Of a stretch of DNA of 64,000 bases, positions 24,583 through 35,182 are shown one piece after another (position 1 is the stretch's first letter; every line of letters starts with the position of its first letter). The DNA comes from Heterohyrax brucei (taxonomy: Eukaryota > Chordata > Mammalia > Hyracoidea > Procaviidae), in contig CM053140.1 in NCBI GenBank assembly GCA_028571685.1, forward strand, positions 218,569,323 to 218,633,322, given 5' to 3'. The translations under genes and the position numbers were made by a program. The notes under the pieces were generated by a model. That model saw only the letters and a list, made by a program, of their open reading frames with translations. It was not told where the DNA came from and did no database searches.

Positions 24583-25320
24583 TGATGGTTCATGTAATGT
24601 GTCAACTGGCTAGGCCATAAATCTAAGTAGTTTGGCAGTTACGTAACAATGTAATTTGGCAGTAATGAAACAATGCCATCTGTTTTAGTCAGCTAGGGCT
24701 GCTCTAACAGAAATACCACAGAGTGGATGGCTTTAACAAAAAAAGGTTTATTCTTACACAGCCCTGTAGGTTGCAAGTCCATAGTCAGGGTGTCTGCTCC
24801 AGGGAAAGGCTTTCCCCTTGTCAGCTCTGGAGGAAAGCCCAGTATTGCATCAGTCTTTGCCCAGGGAGCGTCTTGGTGCAGGAACCTCAAGTCCGAAGGA
24901 TGCGCTCTTCTCCGGGTGCAGATTTCTTGATGGTGCGAGGTTCCCAACTCTCCTTGTCTCTCTTTCCTTTTATCTCTTACAAGCTGAACGGATTAAGGGT
25001 GGGGCAAGCCATACTCCAGGGAAACTCCCCCTACAGCAGAGTAGGGAAGTAATCCCATGCAGGAATGTACAGTCCCACCCTAATCCTTTCACATACAGTT
25101 TAGTGAAACCACCAAATGGAGGACAGTCACAAGATACTGGGAATCATGTCCCTGCCACATAGTTACACATATTTTGGGGAGGACACAATTCAAGCCATGA
25201 CACCATCATTCTCCATGATGAGATCAGCCCATCAATAAGGTCAGTTTCCTCAGGGGTGCAACCTGCATCCAATATGTGTGGACACATTCTGCATACTTGT
25301 CCCAGTTGAAATTTGCAGTG
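24583..25320 (+). mobile_element. ERVL-type LTR remnant (fossil) hosting another LTR
   Basis: TGTGATGGTTCATGTAATGTG and CAACTGGCTAGGCCATAAAT at the left resemble ERVL LTR starts. The sequence is interrupted at 24681-25202 by a MaLR LTR and may resume with GATGAGATCAGCCCATCAAT. Right limit uncertain. Old and broken. Confidence 0.5.
24681..25202 (-). mobile_element. MaLR-type solo LTR with 5-base duplication (fossil)
   Basis: Read on the plus strand it begins TGTTTTAGTCAGCTAGGGCTG and ends CACAATTCAAGCCATGACA, the reverse of the family's usual ends. CCATC lies at 24676-24680 and 25203-25207, the 5-base target duplication expected for this class. Solo LTR in the sense direction of UCK2. Related to the copy at 58945. 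Confidence 0.9.
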
Positions 25321-25636
25321 GTCAAAGGAGTGATATTTGACTCTGGAAGTGTCCTCCTACTAATTTATTTATTAAAGCCTTCCAGCTTTCACTAGGTTAA
25401 GCCCAAAGCATAAGAGTTAGAAAGGTTAACAGTTACATCTCCTCCTGGCAAACTAAACAGAAAAATGTGGCAGTATTATTTGTCACAATTCCTCAGCTGA
25501 GTTACAGAAATCAGTTATGTTTTCTTGATACCCTTCTGAGGGAAACAGACACAAAACTAAGAGCCAAGAATGGAGACAATAAAGATAGAGCGGGAGGCCA
25601 AATACCTTTAAAACCATTAAAAATTGCCTATGAGAC

Positions 25637-25739
25637 GAATTCCAGGCCAATTGGCACAACTAGCGTTTTGCTAAGAGAGCTCTCTGCACCCCACATTGGT
25701 GAGTGGCGTCTGGGGTCTTAAAAGCTGCCAAGCTGCCAT
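25637..25739 (+). mobile_element. L1 3' UTR internal piece, lacking the 3' end
   Basis: GGCCAATTGGCACAACTAGCG, CTCTCTGCACCCCACATTGG and GTCTGGGGTCTTAAAAGCTGCC are nearly consensus, but the copy stops after CAAGCTGCCAT and has no terminal block or poly-A. Confidence 0.88.
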
Positions 25740-25931
25740 TGCCTAGGAGAAAAAACTTTAAATAAGAAAGGACAAAATTCACCTAACATCTAAATATATA
25801 TACTGTACATTCCACTAGACATGTGCTTACACTTAATCACTAATTTTATACAATCTCAGTAGTTTCTACACAGCTGAAGAAACACCTCCCGTACCATCCG
25901 TTTCCCATCAGTTTATCTACACGCTTTGTCC

Positions 25932-26085
25932 TAAGAGCCCTGGTGGTGCAATGCTTAAGAGCTTAACTGGTAAACAAAGTCGGCAGCCCAAATCCACCAG
26001 CTGCTCTTTGCAAACCCTATGGGGCAGTTCTACTCCGTACTAGAGGGTCACGATGACCTGCAACTGATGTTAGCAACAAGGTGAG
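25932..26085 (+). mobile_element. AfroSINE
   Basis: AGAGCCCTGGTGGTGCAATGC, AAGTCGGCAGCCCAAATCCACC, CTATGGGGCAGTTCTACTCCG. The RTE-like tail is diverged (GGGTCACGATGACCTGCAAC). Confidence 0.88.
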
Positions 26086-26459
26086 TTTCTGGTGACCCAC
26101 ATGATGAGCACGCTAACAAGCCTCTGCTTTTCCTGAGTCCAGGAGATGCACTTCATCAGCACAGGTGTCACGGTAAGTGGAAGGTAACGGGACCTGGTGG
26201 ATGGTAAGTATGGGTCTCTCGCTATAAGCCTTTAGAAGATCACAAGCTGCTTCAGGCAACCCTGAAAGGCTGGCTGGCTTTTTAAATCAATACATGGAGG
26301 AGGGGGTAGGACATAAAGCAGTCGCAGCAAGTTTTACCCAGATAACTCTTTTCCTCCCTTATTGTCTATTACTGTGTAAGAGGTATCTTCAAAAGGTCTA
26401 AACTAAGCCAGAATGTACCTGGTATCTGGGCTGGGCTCCCAGGGTACCAAAAATCACAC

Positions 26460-26945
26460 CCAGATCCACAAAAAGCACAAGAACACATGAAGCAGGTTTC
26501 CAAATGTTTGAAAAACAATGAAGACCAATAGCCAAAATGTAGAAACAACCTAAAAGTCCTTCAACAAGATGAATGGGTGGTGTACACATACAATAGAGTA
26601 CTAGTCATACAGAGAGATGAAGTTCTAGGCTTGGCTATCTAATACATGCCACAACATGGATGAGCTTTAAAACACCAGGCTGAGCGAATCAGTCACTAAA
26701 GGATAAATGCTGTATGGTCTCATATGAAATACGGAAATACAGAAATCAAAATTCATTAGTGGTTACTAGGCATGGCAGGGGTCAGACGGGGTTTTATTTA
26801 GAGGGCATAGAACTGATGTTAATGGTGATACAATAATTCAGAAAAGGACAGCAATAACAGTTGCACAACTGGAAGAATGTAATGAATGTAGAAATTGTTG
26901 AACTGGTGTATATTCTCACCACCACTTTAAAAATTAAAAAAGAAA
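26460..26945 (+). mobile_element. Old L1M fragment, ORF2 end and 3' UTR
   Basis: AATAGCCAAAATGTAGAAACAACC, AATACATGCCACAACATGGATG, CTGTATGGTCTCATATGAAAT and a 3' UTR with TGGCAGGGGTCAGACGGGG. Standard L1 3' syntax, heavily mutated. Confidence 0.82.
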
Positions 26946-27303
26946 CAAAGACAAAAGTGGCTGAGAATCTGAGTACTTGTAGGTGAGGTAAACAAACAAA
27001 AGGATAAACCGCACAAGGAGACCTTATCACAGTGTTAGTGACAACACCGTACCTAACTCCTGCTACTTCTGGGGAGGATGTGATCTTAAAGATACCCAAG
27101 GATAGGCTACAAGTAACATGGGGAACAGAATATTGTATTTGCCTTCCCCTAAACACATGTTCTGATCTGCAAGACACTTCCAAAGCTATTTAACGCAATT
27201 CCCTCATTTTACACACAGGGAAGCTTCTTTCCAATATACCATACAATTTTTCGCTCCAAACTGTATCTTGTATTTGTTGACAGATCTAGTCACTGTCTGA
27301 GTA

Positions 27304-27531
27304 CTGGTAGCCCTCTGCTTACAATCCATTCAAGTTACAACAAACTGCACTTCCAACTGACAGATTTTTTATGTGTATTTTATATGTAATGTTTCTAACC
27401 CCTAAAGACAGAGACAGCGATAACAGAAGGCAATAATCATGAACATTTTTTAAGAAGTGAAGCATTCAACTTGTCTCAGAACTGATTTACAACAAAGTCA
27501 TCAGACCAGAACCCCACGGTAAACTGGACTC
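27304..27531 (+). mobile_element. Tigger-derived miniature element
   Basis: Starts after TA with a CAGGTAGCCCTC-like end (CTGGTAGCCCTCTGCTTAC) and then jumps to a 3' part that matches 62610-62822: TTTTATATGTAAT, AAAGACAGAGACAGC, AGGCAATAATCA, CAACTTGTCTCAGAACTGAT. No transposase remains. The 5' to 3' jump indicates internal deletion of a larger element. Confidence 0.6.
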
Positions 27532-27569
27532 CTTTTGATGAGTATCATCAGTTACCCCTCCTTTACATA

Positions 27570-27745
27570 GAAGGGAAATCTTGGTGGCATAACGGTGAAC
27601 CGCTACATCTGCTAACCAAAGTGTCCACAGCTCAAATCCTCCAGGTGCTCCTTGGACACTCTAGGGGGCAGTTCTAACTCTATCCTATAAGGCTGCGATG
27701 AGTCAAAATCAACATGATGGCAGAGTTTGGTTGGTTAGGTTTTAC
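27570..27745 (+). mobile_element. AfroSINE
   Basis: GGGAAATCTTGGTGGCATAACG, GTGCTCCTTGGACACTCTAG, GATGAGTCAAAATCAACATGATGG and TTTGGTTGGTTAGG tail. Confidence 0.88.
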
Positions 27746-28545
27746 ACAGAAAACGGAGGATCATGACTTGCTGGCAGGTACTCAGCAAAACCTGGCAAAC
27801 GCTGAATAAGAAAAACTCATTTCAAGAGATACGCTGACCTAGTCTAAGACTAGATTTTTTAGTTTTTACAGATTTTCTACTACAGTCACCCTCTAAAATA
27901 GGTCACTTACGCTCAACCTAAAATGTGTATGACAAATGATGGGAGAAAGACAGTTTTGAGCAGCAATTAAATTCATGTTTCTCTCATGTTGGATCTAACC
28001 ATCTGGCATAAAACTATTATTACTACCCGAGCACTGGCTACCTACCTCACGACGGAAAGGCTTCCTCGCCTCACTTCTCTACCTCCTCATCTACACTTGC
28101 CCTACCACCTCCCTTCGAAAGTCCCCAACAGAATCAGACTATTCCATTGCTTTGGCTCTGAGTTTCCCCTGCCAGCTCCCAGAGCCAGAAGCCACAATTC
28201 TGTCATGTCTTACAGAAAGATAACATTTTGTCTTCAGTGTGGATTGTCAGAACAGAAGCACTCCACTGACATCATCCCTACGGTCTGTTGGTAACACGTG
28301 ATTCACAAATCCATAACTTCCCTTTTCCTTATTCTCTTCCCTTTCTACAACTTTGAGCACACTCTGTCAAGTAAAAGTATATCAATACTGGCATTTCAGT
28401 TATTAAGAATCTACCTAATCCCTTTGTGAATCACACTGTCAAGAAATCTGTGGTCCTCCCTACTAATATACTTATTTGCATTTCATAATCACATTGATAT
28501 TAATTACCCTTTTCTCACAGTGGGCTCATTTTGTTCCATATCTAA
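27746..28545. other. Unassigned intronic sequence
   Basis: Open frame 27986-28294 (102 codons) has no known motif. No repeat assigned. Confidence 0.35.
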
Positions 28546-28549
28546 CCGT

Positions 28550-28705
28550 TGTTATTAGTCAGTTCTGACTCGTGGTTACCCCAAGTGCACACAGTAGAAC
28601 TGCTCCATAGGATTTTCAAGGCTGTCGTCTTATGGCAGCAGATGACAGGGCTGATTCCAGGGTGCCTCCAGGTGATGTGTAACCATTTGCACCACACAAC
28701 TTTTT
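28550..28705 (-). mobile_element. AfroSINE, long subfamily
   Basis: TTGTTATTAGTCAGTTCTGAC, ACAGTAGAACTGCTCCATAGG, ATTTTCAAGGCTGTCG, ending with the tRNA-like TAACCATTTGCACCACAC. Confidence 0.75.
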
Positions 28706-28724
28706 TTACGTGCATCTCACAGTG

Positions 28725-28918
28725 ATATTAATGGTACAATTGTTAAAGCTCAGCTGCTAACTGAAAAGTTGATGGTTCAGATTCACCCACCTGCTCACAG
28801 GATAAAGACATGGCAATCTGCTTCCATAAAGACTAAAGCCAAGAAAACTCTATGGGGCAGATCTACTCTGTTAAACACGGGGGGCTGTAAGCTGAAATCA
28901 ACTGGACAGCACTCAGTA
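28725..28918 (+). mobile_element. AfroSINE with internal expansion
   Basis: GGTACAATTGTTAAAGCTCAGC, then an extra block (GGATAAAGACATGGCAATCTG), then AAAACTCTATGGGGCAGATC. Faces the minus-strand copy 20 bases to its left. Confidence 0.8.
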
Positions 28919-29045
28919 ATCATATTACCTTTCCTTTCCCCACACTGCACTCATTTTGTTCCATAGCCAATGAAACAGTACCATTTCCATGGTTTCATGT
29001 GATCAATGGTTTTCTAAAAAGCAATTGAGGCTTCCCATCCCTAGA

Positions 29046-29205
29046 TGAGGAAACCCTAATGGTAGTTAAGTGTTACAGCTGCTAACCAAAATGTTGGCAG
29101 TTTAAATCCACCAGATGCTCCCTGGAAATTCTATGGGGCAATTCCACTCCATCCTTTAGGGTCACCACACATCAGAACTGACTCAACAGCAACAGTTTTT
29201 TCTTG
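29046..29205 (+). mobile_element. AfroSINE
   Basis: GAGGAAACCCTAATGGTAG, CAGCTGCTAACCAAAATGTTGG, TCTATGGGGCAATTCCACTCC, CAGAACTGACTCAACAGCAAC. Confidence 0.9.
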
Positions 29206-29214
29206 GTATCCACA

Positions 29215-29660
29215 CATAACGGGCAGCTAGCATCTGAAGTTGGTAAACTTGCTACAATAGGTATAACAAGAAAAATGGGAAATAATAGGTGCTGTCAAAA
29301 ATGTGGAGAAATTAAAATCCTCATCCGTTGCTGGTGTGGTGCAAAATCCCAAAGCCACTGCATAAAACAGTTGTGCACTTCCTCCAAATGTTAAAGCATC
29401 ATCATATTATTCAACAATTTCAATCCTAGGTATATACATAAAAGAATTAAAAGCAGGAATGCAAACCTGTGCCACAGCACTACGCACAACAGCCAAAAGG
29501 TGGGAGTAATCTAATGTGTCCATCAGGAGATGAATGGATAAATGAAATGTGGTATGACCATACACTAGAATACTACTCAGAAATACTCCTCATAAATGAA
29601 GTCCTGATGCATGCCACAACATGGATGAATCTTTATGACCACCATGCTGTATGAAGGAAC
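29215..29660 (+). mobile_element. Old L1M ORF2 3' fragment
   Basis: CAACAATTTCAATCCTAGGTAT, CAGCCAAAAGGTGGGAGTAATC, GAATGGATAAATGAAATGTGG and ATGCATGCCACAACATGGATG are standard late ORF2 blocks. Ends where an RTE piece begins. Confidence 0.82.
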
Positions 29661-29734
29661 TCTCAAAAGGATGTATTAAATTGGCAAATATACGGAGAAC
29701 AAAAATCAGTAGTTTAAACCAACATGCAAGCAAA

Positions 29735-30115
29735 ATTTTGTTTACCTGTATTTTATCAACTATGCTGAGGCATTCAACTGTGTGGCTTCCCACAAATTAT
29801 GAATACGAATGCAGAGATCGGGAATCCCAGAACACTTAATCAGCTCATTAGGGGTATGTATATGGATCAAGAGGCCCTCAGTTTAACAGAACAAAAGGCT
29901 ACTGCATTGTTTAAAGTCAAGAAAGGTGTGCATCACGGCTGTAATCTTTCACCATACCTATTCAATCTAAATGCTCAGGAAATAATCTGAGTAACCAGAC
30001 TATAAGAAGAAGATGGGGCATCAGGGTTGGAGGCAGAATCATTAAAAACCTGTGCTATGCAAATAACACAACCTTGTTTGCTTAAAGACGACCTGAAACA
30101 CTTAGAGATGAAGAT
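29735..30115 (+). mobile_element. RTE LINE fragment (RT domain)
   Basis: GTATTTTATCAACTATGCTGAGG decodes as the YFINYAEAFN core of the RT, matching the F-x-D-Y-x-KAFD motif in a damaged form. CAAGAAAGGTGTGCATCACGG decodes as VKKGVHHGCNLSPYLFNL, the RQG motif with the Q lost. ATGCAAATAACACAACC corresponds to YADDTT, also altered. Both RTE ends are missing. Confidence 0.85.
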
Positions 30116-30157
30116 CAGGAAAGGAAACAAATAACCCAAATTAGAAATGAGAGGGGA

Positions 30158-31018
30158 GTGGTCACAACAGATCGAACAGAAATAAAAAATATCATAACAG
30201 AATACTATGAAAAATGGTACTCTAACAAATTTGAAAACCTAGAGAAAATGGACAAATTCCTTGACTCATACCACCTACCCAAATTATCACGTGAAGCAGA
30301 ACAACTTAATAAACCCATCACAAAGGAAGAGATTGAAAATGTGATCGAAACATTGCCAACCAGAAAAAGCCTGCGCCCAGATGGCTGCACTGCTGAATTC
30401 TACCAAGCTTTTAGAGAAGAGTTATCTCCAATACTACTGAGACTATTTCACAGTATAAAAAGGGATGGAGTACTCCCAAACTCATTCTATGAAGCCAGCA
30501 TAACCCTGATAGCAAAGCCTGGGAAAGGCCCAACCAAAAAGGAGAACTACAGACCGATATCACTCAGGAATCTAGATGAAAAATCTTCAACAAAATTCTT
30601 GCCAGCAGAATACAACAACATATCAAAAACAATAATCCATCATGACCAAGTTGGATTCATATCAGGGATGCAAGGCTGGTTCAACATCAGAAAAACAATT
30701 AATGTGATTAACCACATAAATATCACAAAAGACAATAATCACCTGATTTCGTCCATTGATGGACAAAAGGCATTTGATAAAGTCCAACACCCATTCATGC
30801 TAAAAAAAACTCTTAGCAAAATAGGAATAGACAGAAAATTCCTAAAAGCAGTAAGGGCCATTTATACAAAGCCAACTACCTACATCATCCTGAATGGAGA
30901 GAGACTGAAAGATCTTCCCTTGAGAACAGGAACTAGACAAGGATACTCACTCTCACCGCTCCTATTCAACATTGGACTAGAAGTTCTAGCAGAGGAATTA
31001 GACAAGACCAAGAAATAA
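30158..31018 (+). pseudogene. L1 ORF2 reverse transcriptase remnant (286 codons open)
   Basis: The longest clear protein signature among the repeats. It carries [17 protein letters not shown], the conserved segment before the RT palm; [16 protein letters not shown], motif A with the first aspartate; and [20 protein letters not shown], motif B. The catalytic ADD motif would follow, but the frame ends at 31018, and the DNA shortly after reads TTTCCAGATGATATGATTGC, so FPDDMI stands in another frame after a local loss. It cannot make a working enzyme. ORF2 of L1 normally has about 1,275 residues, so less than a quarter is open here. Confidence 0.88.
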
Positions 31019-31210
31019 CAGGCATCAGCATCAGCAAAGAAGTCAAAATCTCCGTTTCCAGATGATATGATTGCATATGCAAAGAATCCATAAGTAAACT
31101 ACTCAAACTGATAGAAGAGTTCAGCAAAGTCTCAGGATACAAGAGAAACATAAGTAAATCAGTAGGAGTCCTTTATACCAACAATGAGACTGTTAACAAA
31201 GAAATCATCA

Positions 31211-31981
31211 CAGGGGGCAGGGGACCATGCTCTTGGGCAAAATCGAGGACAACTGGCACAATTAGCATTTTGCTAAGAGAGCTCTCTGCACCCCACATTG
31301 GTGAGTGGCATCTGGGGTCTTAAAAGCTGCCAAGCTGCCATCCGAGGACACAGCAAATGGTCCCAACTCAGCAGGAACGGATGGATGCTCATCGAGGACC
31401 AAAATGACATGGGGTAAAGACAACCTAGAAGATAGAGAGACCCACATCAGTGGGTGCCTACATCGACTCGGGACCGGAAGAACCAGATGGTGCCTGGCCA
31501 CCCCCAGTGATAGCCATGATGGAGCTCACAGAGAGGAGTCTCACTGGCAACACAAGAATAAAAAGGGGTGCACCTTGAGATCTCCACTAAAAGACCTCAA
31601 CTGATGGTCCAGCAGTTTCAGGGTTCCCCTTAGAGCATGGCCCCCGGCCCTGATGCTGCCCTTGCCCATAAATCATAACGAAGGTCCACTCTTTGGACAG
31701 GAATGGATTAGACTTGGCAATGCAGAGTGACCATATATTGGATGCACTTTATGGTTCTATACATCTATAGGATATCATCCTGCTGACCTCCGGCTGGAGG
31801 AAGGAGAGTGGGTGGAGAGGAGGGGAAAGGAGACTGTTGGGAGAATGGGACATGTATGGAGCAGAGAGGAATAGTGTGCTGTCACCGGGCAGGGAGAGCA
31901 GTGGAAGCTGCACATAGGTGGGCATGTAAATTTATACAGGAATGTACATTTTCACTCAGTCATGTTAAATAATAAAGAAAG
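31211..31981 (+). mobile_element. L1 3' UTR insertion inside L1 ORF2
   Basis: Begins CAGGGGGCAGGGGACCATGC and ends TTTTCACTCAGTCATGTTAAAT plus a short A-rich tail. AAAGAAATCATCA is duplicated perfectly at 31198-31210 and 31982-31994. This shows insertion of one afrotherian L1 into another of the same lineage. Confidence 0.95.
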
Positions 31982-32529
31982 AAAGAAATCATCAAATCAA
32001 TACCATTTGCTATAGCCCCTAAGAAGATAAAGTACCTAGGAATTAATCTAACCAGAGAAATAACGAACCTTTCTTTACAAAGAGAACTACAAGCCCTTAC
32101 TACAAGAAACTAAGAGAGACTTATATAAATGGAAAAATCTACTCTGCTCATGGATAGGAAGACTTAACATTGTGAAAATGTCTATTTTACCCAAAGCAAT
32201 TGACTTATATAACGCAATCGCAATACAAGTTCCATCATTGTTTAATGAGATGTAGACACAAATCACCAATTTTGTTTGGAAAGGATGAAGCCCCAGATAA
32301 CTAAGGTACTACTAAAGAAGGAGAACACTGGGAGGCTCTCATTACCCGACCTTAGAACATACTACGTGGTCACAGTGGTCAAAACAGCCTGGTACTAGCA
32401 CAAGAACAGACAGATGAATCACTGGAACAGAATTGAGACCCCAGAGATGACACCATCTGCCTATGAACAGTTGATGTTCGACAAAGGCCCTAAGACATTA
32501 AACTGGGGTAAATACAGTATCCTCAACAA

Positions 32530-33178
32530 ATGGTGCTGGCAAATTGGATATCCATCTGCAATAAATTGAAACAAGATCCATATCTTATGCCTTATACAGA
32601 AACCAACTCCAACTTGATTAAAGACCTAAATGTTAAAACTATAACGATAAAGCTCATCCAAGAAAATGTAGGAACAACAATGGAAGTTTTAACACACAAC
32701 GTAGACAGACTTCAAAATTTGTCAAACAAACCACAGTCAGCAGAAGAGAAAATACATAAATGGGAAATATTAAGAACCAATCACTTTTGCTCATTCAAAA
32801 ATTTTATTAATAGAATTAAAAGGCCACCTACAGAATGGGTAAATATTTGGCAACTGTGTGTCAGACCGATGCTTGATCTCCATAATCTGTAAGATACTAC
32901 AAAATATCAGTAAGAAGATTAATCATCCAATTAAGCGATGGGCAAATGAGATGGACAGACATTTCTCTAAAGAGGAGATCCAGACAGCCAAAAAACACAT
33001 GCGGTCATGTTCACGATCTTTAGTTATTAAAGAAATTCAAATCAAGACGACAATGAGATACCATCTCACCCCAACAAGGTTGGCCATGATCCAGAAAACA
33101 CAAAACAACAAATGCTGGAGAGGCCGTGGAGAAAGCGGAACTCTCCTATACTGTTGGTGGGGTTGCAAAATGGTCTAG
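32530..33178 (+). pseudogene. L1 ORF2 C-terminal remnant
   Basis: Overlapping frames at 32530-32892 and 32858-33178 translate the L1 ORF2 C-terminal region: NKLKQDPYLMPYTETNSNLI, EEKIHKWEILRTNHF, then NKKINHPIKRWANEMDRHFS-like and [20 protein letters not shown]. The frame switch near 32880 shows it is broken. Confidence 0.85.
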
Positions 33179-34530
33179 CCTCTCTGGAAAGCAATCTAGT
33201 GCTTCCTTACAAAAATGGATATAGATATACCATTTGACCCAGTAATTCCACTACTTGGAATATATCCTAAGGAATCAAGGCCTTTCACACCAATGGACAC
33301 GTGCACAAGAATGTTTATCGCAGCAGAGTCTACAATAGCAAAAAGAGGGAATCAACCCAGATGCCCAACAACAGAGGAATGGATAGGTAAACTATGATAT
33401 ATATACTCAATGGAGCACTATGCAATGATAAAAAATAATGATGATTCCAGGAAACATCTCATAACCTGGTTTCAACTGGAAGACATTATATGAAGTGAAA
33501 GCAGTCAGTGACAAAAGGACAAACAGTGTATAAGACCCCTACAATAAGATCTGAAAAACAGACATATATATAGAAGACAATACTCTTTGACGGCTGCAAG
33601 GGAGGGGAGGGAAGGAGGGCGAGGCAGGGAGGGTTTAGATTAGATAGTTGGTACAAATTTGGCTGGGTGAAATCGGTGATGCACACATTAGAAACAAGAA
33701 CAATATTAAGTGGACTTCAGCATAACTTGAATACTCCTTCCATCTTAACCCAATATTGCAAGGATGGAGTAGCTGGGGCCAGGGGCAGGGGACCACGGCC
33801 TCGGGCGAAATCGAGGCCAACTGGCACAACTAGCGTTTTGCTAAGAGAGCTCTCTGCACCCCACATCAGTGAGTGGCGTCTGGGGTCTTAAAAGCTGCCA
33901 AGCTGCCATCCGAGGGCACAGCAAATGGTCCCAACTCAGCAGGAACGGATGATCAGCAAGGACCAAAATAAAATAGGGTAAAGACAACCCAGAAGATAGA
34001 GAGACTAGGCTTGGGACTGGAAGAACTGGATGGTGCCAGGCCACCACCATTTATAGCCGCGATGGAGCTCACTAAGTTGAGTCTCACTGGCAACACAAAG
34101 ATATTAGGGGGTGCACCTGAGATCTCCACCAAAAGACCACAATTGATGGTCCTGCAGCTTCGGGGTTCCCCTGGGAGCATGGCCCCTGGCCCTGATGCTG
34201 CCCTTGGCCATAAATCATAACAGAGGTCCACTCTTCAGACACAAATGGATTGGACTTGGCAATGCAGAGTAACCACACTGTATGCACTTTATGGTTTATG
34301 CATCTATAAGATATCATCCTGCTGACGTCCAGCTGGAGGAAGGACAGTGGGTGGAGAAGAGGGGAAAGGAGACTGTTAGGAAGATGAGACATGTACGGAG
34401 CAGAGAGGAATAGTGTGCTATATCACCGGGCAGGGAGAGCAGTGGAAGCTCCATATAGGTGGGCATGTAAATTTATATGGGAATGTACCTTTTTACTCAG
34501 TTGTAATTTAAAAAGAGAGAGGGAAGAAAA

Positions 34531-35182
34531 AAGAAAAAAAGACTAAATTCCTATAGTCACATAGGTCTCATTAAGCCCTACAACTCCAGAATAATACTTT
34601 GTCTAGTGCAGACAATCAGAAACAGATGACTGACTGCCAAATATTATATGGTCCCAGTGACATGAAACAGACAAATGCATATCAGTGCTGATACTAACTG
34701 GGCAACAAATTCTTTTCCACTTTTCTGCCTTCAACAAAATTAAAAAGAGGTACAGAAAACTTGCTCACTCATCAAAATTATCTGGTGATAAATCACTACA
34801 TAAGTTATTCCACATAATTTTGGAAGGTAACAATAAATGGCCTTGATATAACGAAGTCCTTCCATGCCTATCAATTTATTTATGTCAACAAGGTTTCATC
34901 AAGTGCCCATCTGCACAAATGAAAATCTTATTCTACGATATCAACAGATGCAAGAAATAATTGGAGGAAGGGAGGAAGCTCCATTTTTCTTAGATGCTTT
35001 CCAACAGAATTCTTTCCGGTTTTCCTTACCGAAAAAATCTATTTGTAAAATTACTCCTTTGATCTTACAATGCCAAAGTCTGTTGTCCTGTAAGGAAATG
35101 TCTTCATATTTCTGTCTTAACCTAAGACATACTTCACTTTCCATTTAAATCAGACATATGTATGTCTTGATTAATTTTACAC
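34531..35182. other. Unassigned intronic sequence
   Basis: Between the L1 3' tail and the antisense RTE. No repeat or gene recognised. Confidence 0.4.

Larger units (their letters stand above)
30116..34530 (+). mobile_element. Afrotherian L1: ORF2 reverse transcriptase to 3' end
   Basis: A 5'-truncated L1 starting inside ORF2 at GATCAGGAAAGGAAACAAAT. The RT region runs to about 31200, is interrupted by the L1 fragment at 31211-31981, resumes with CATTTGCTATAGCCCCTAAG and reaches the ORF2 end near 33500. The family 3' UTR follows and ends ACCTTTTTACTCAGTTGTAA with an A/G-rich tail. The 5' ORF1 and endonuclease are absent. Confidence 0.92.
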
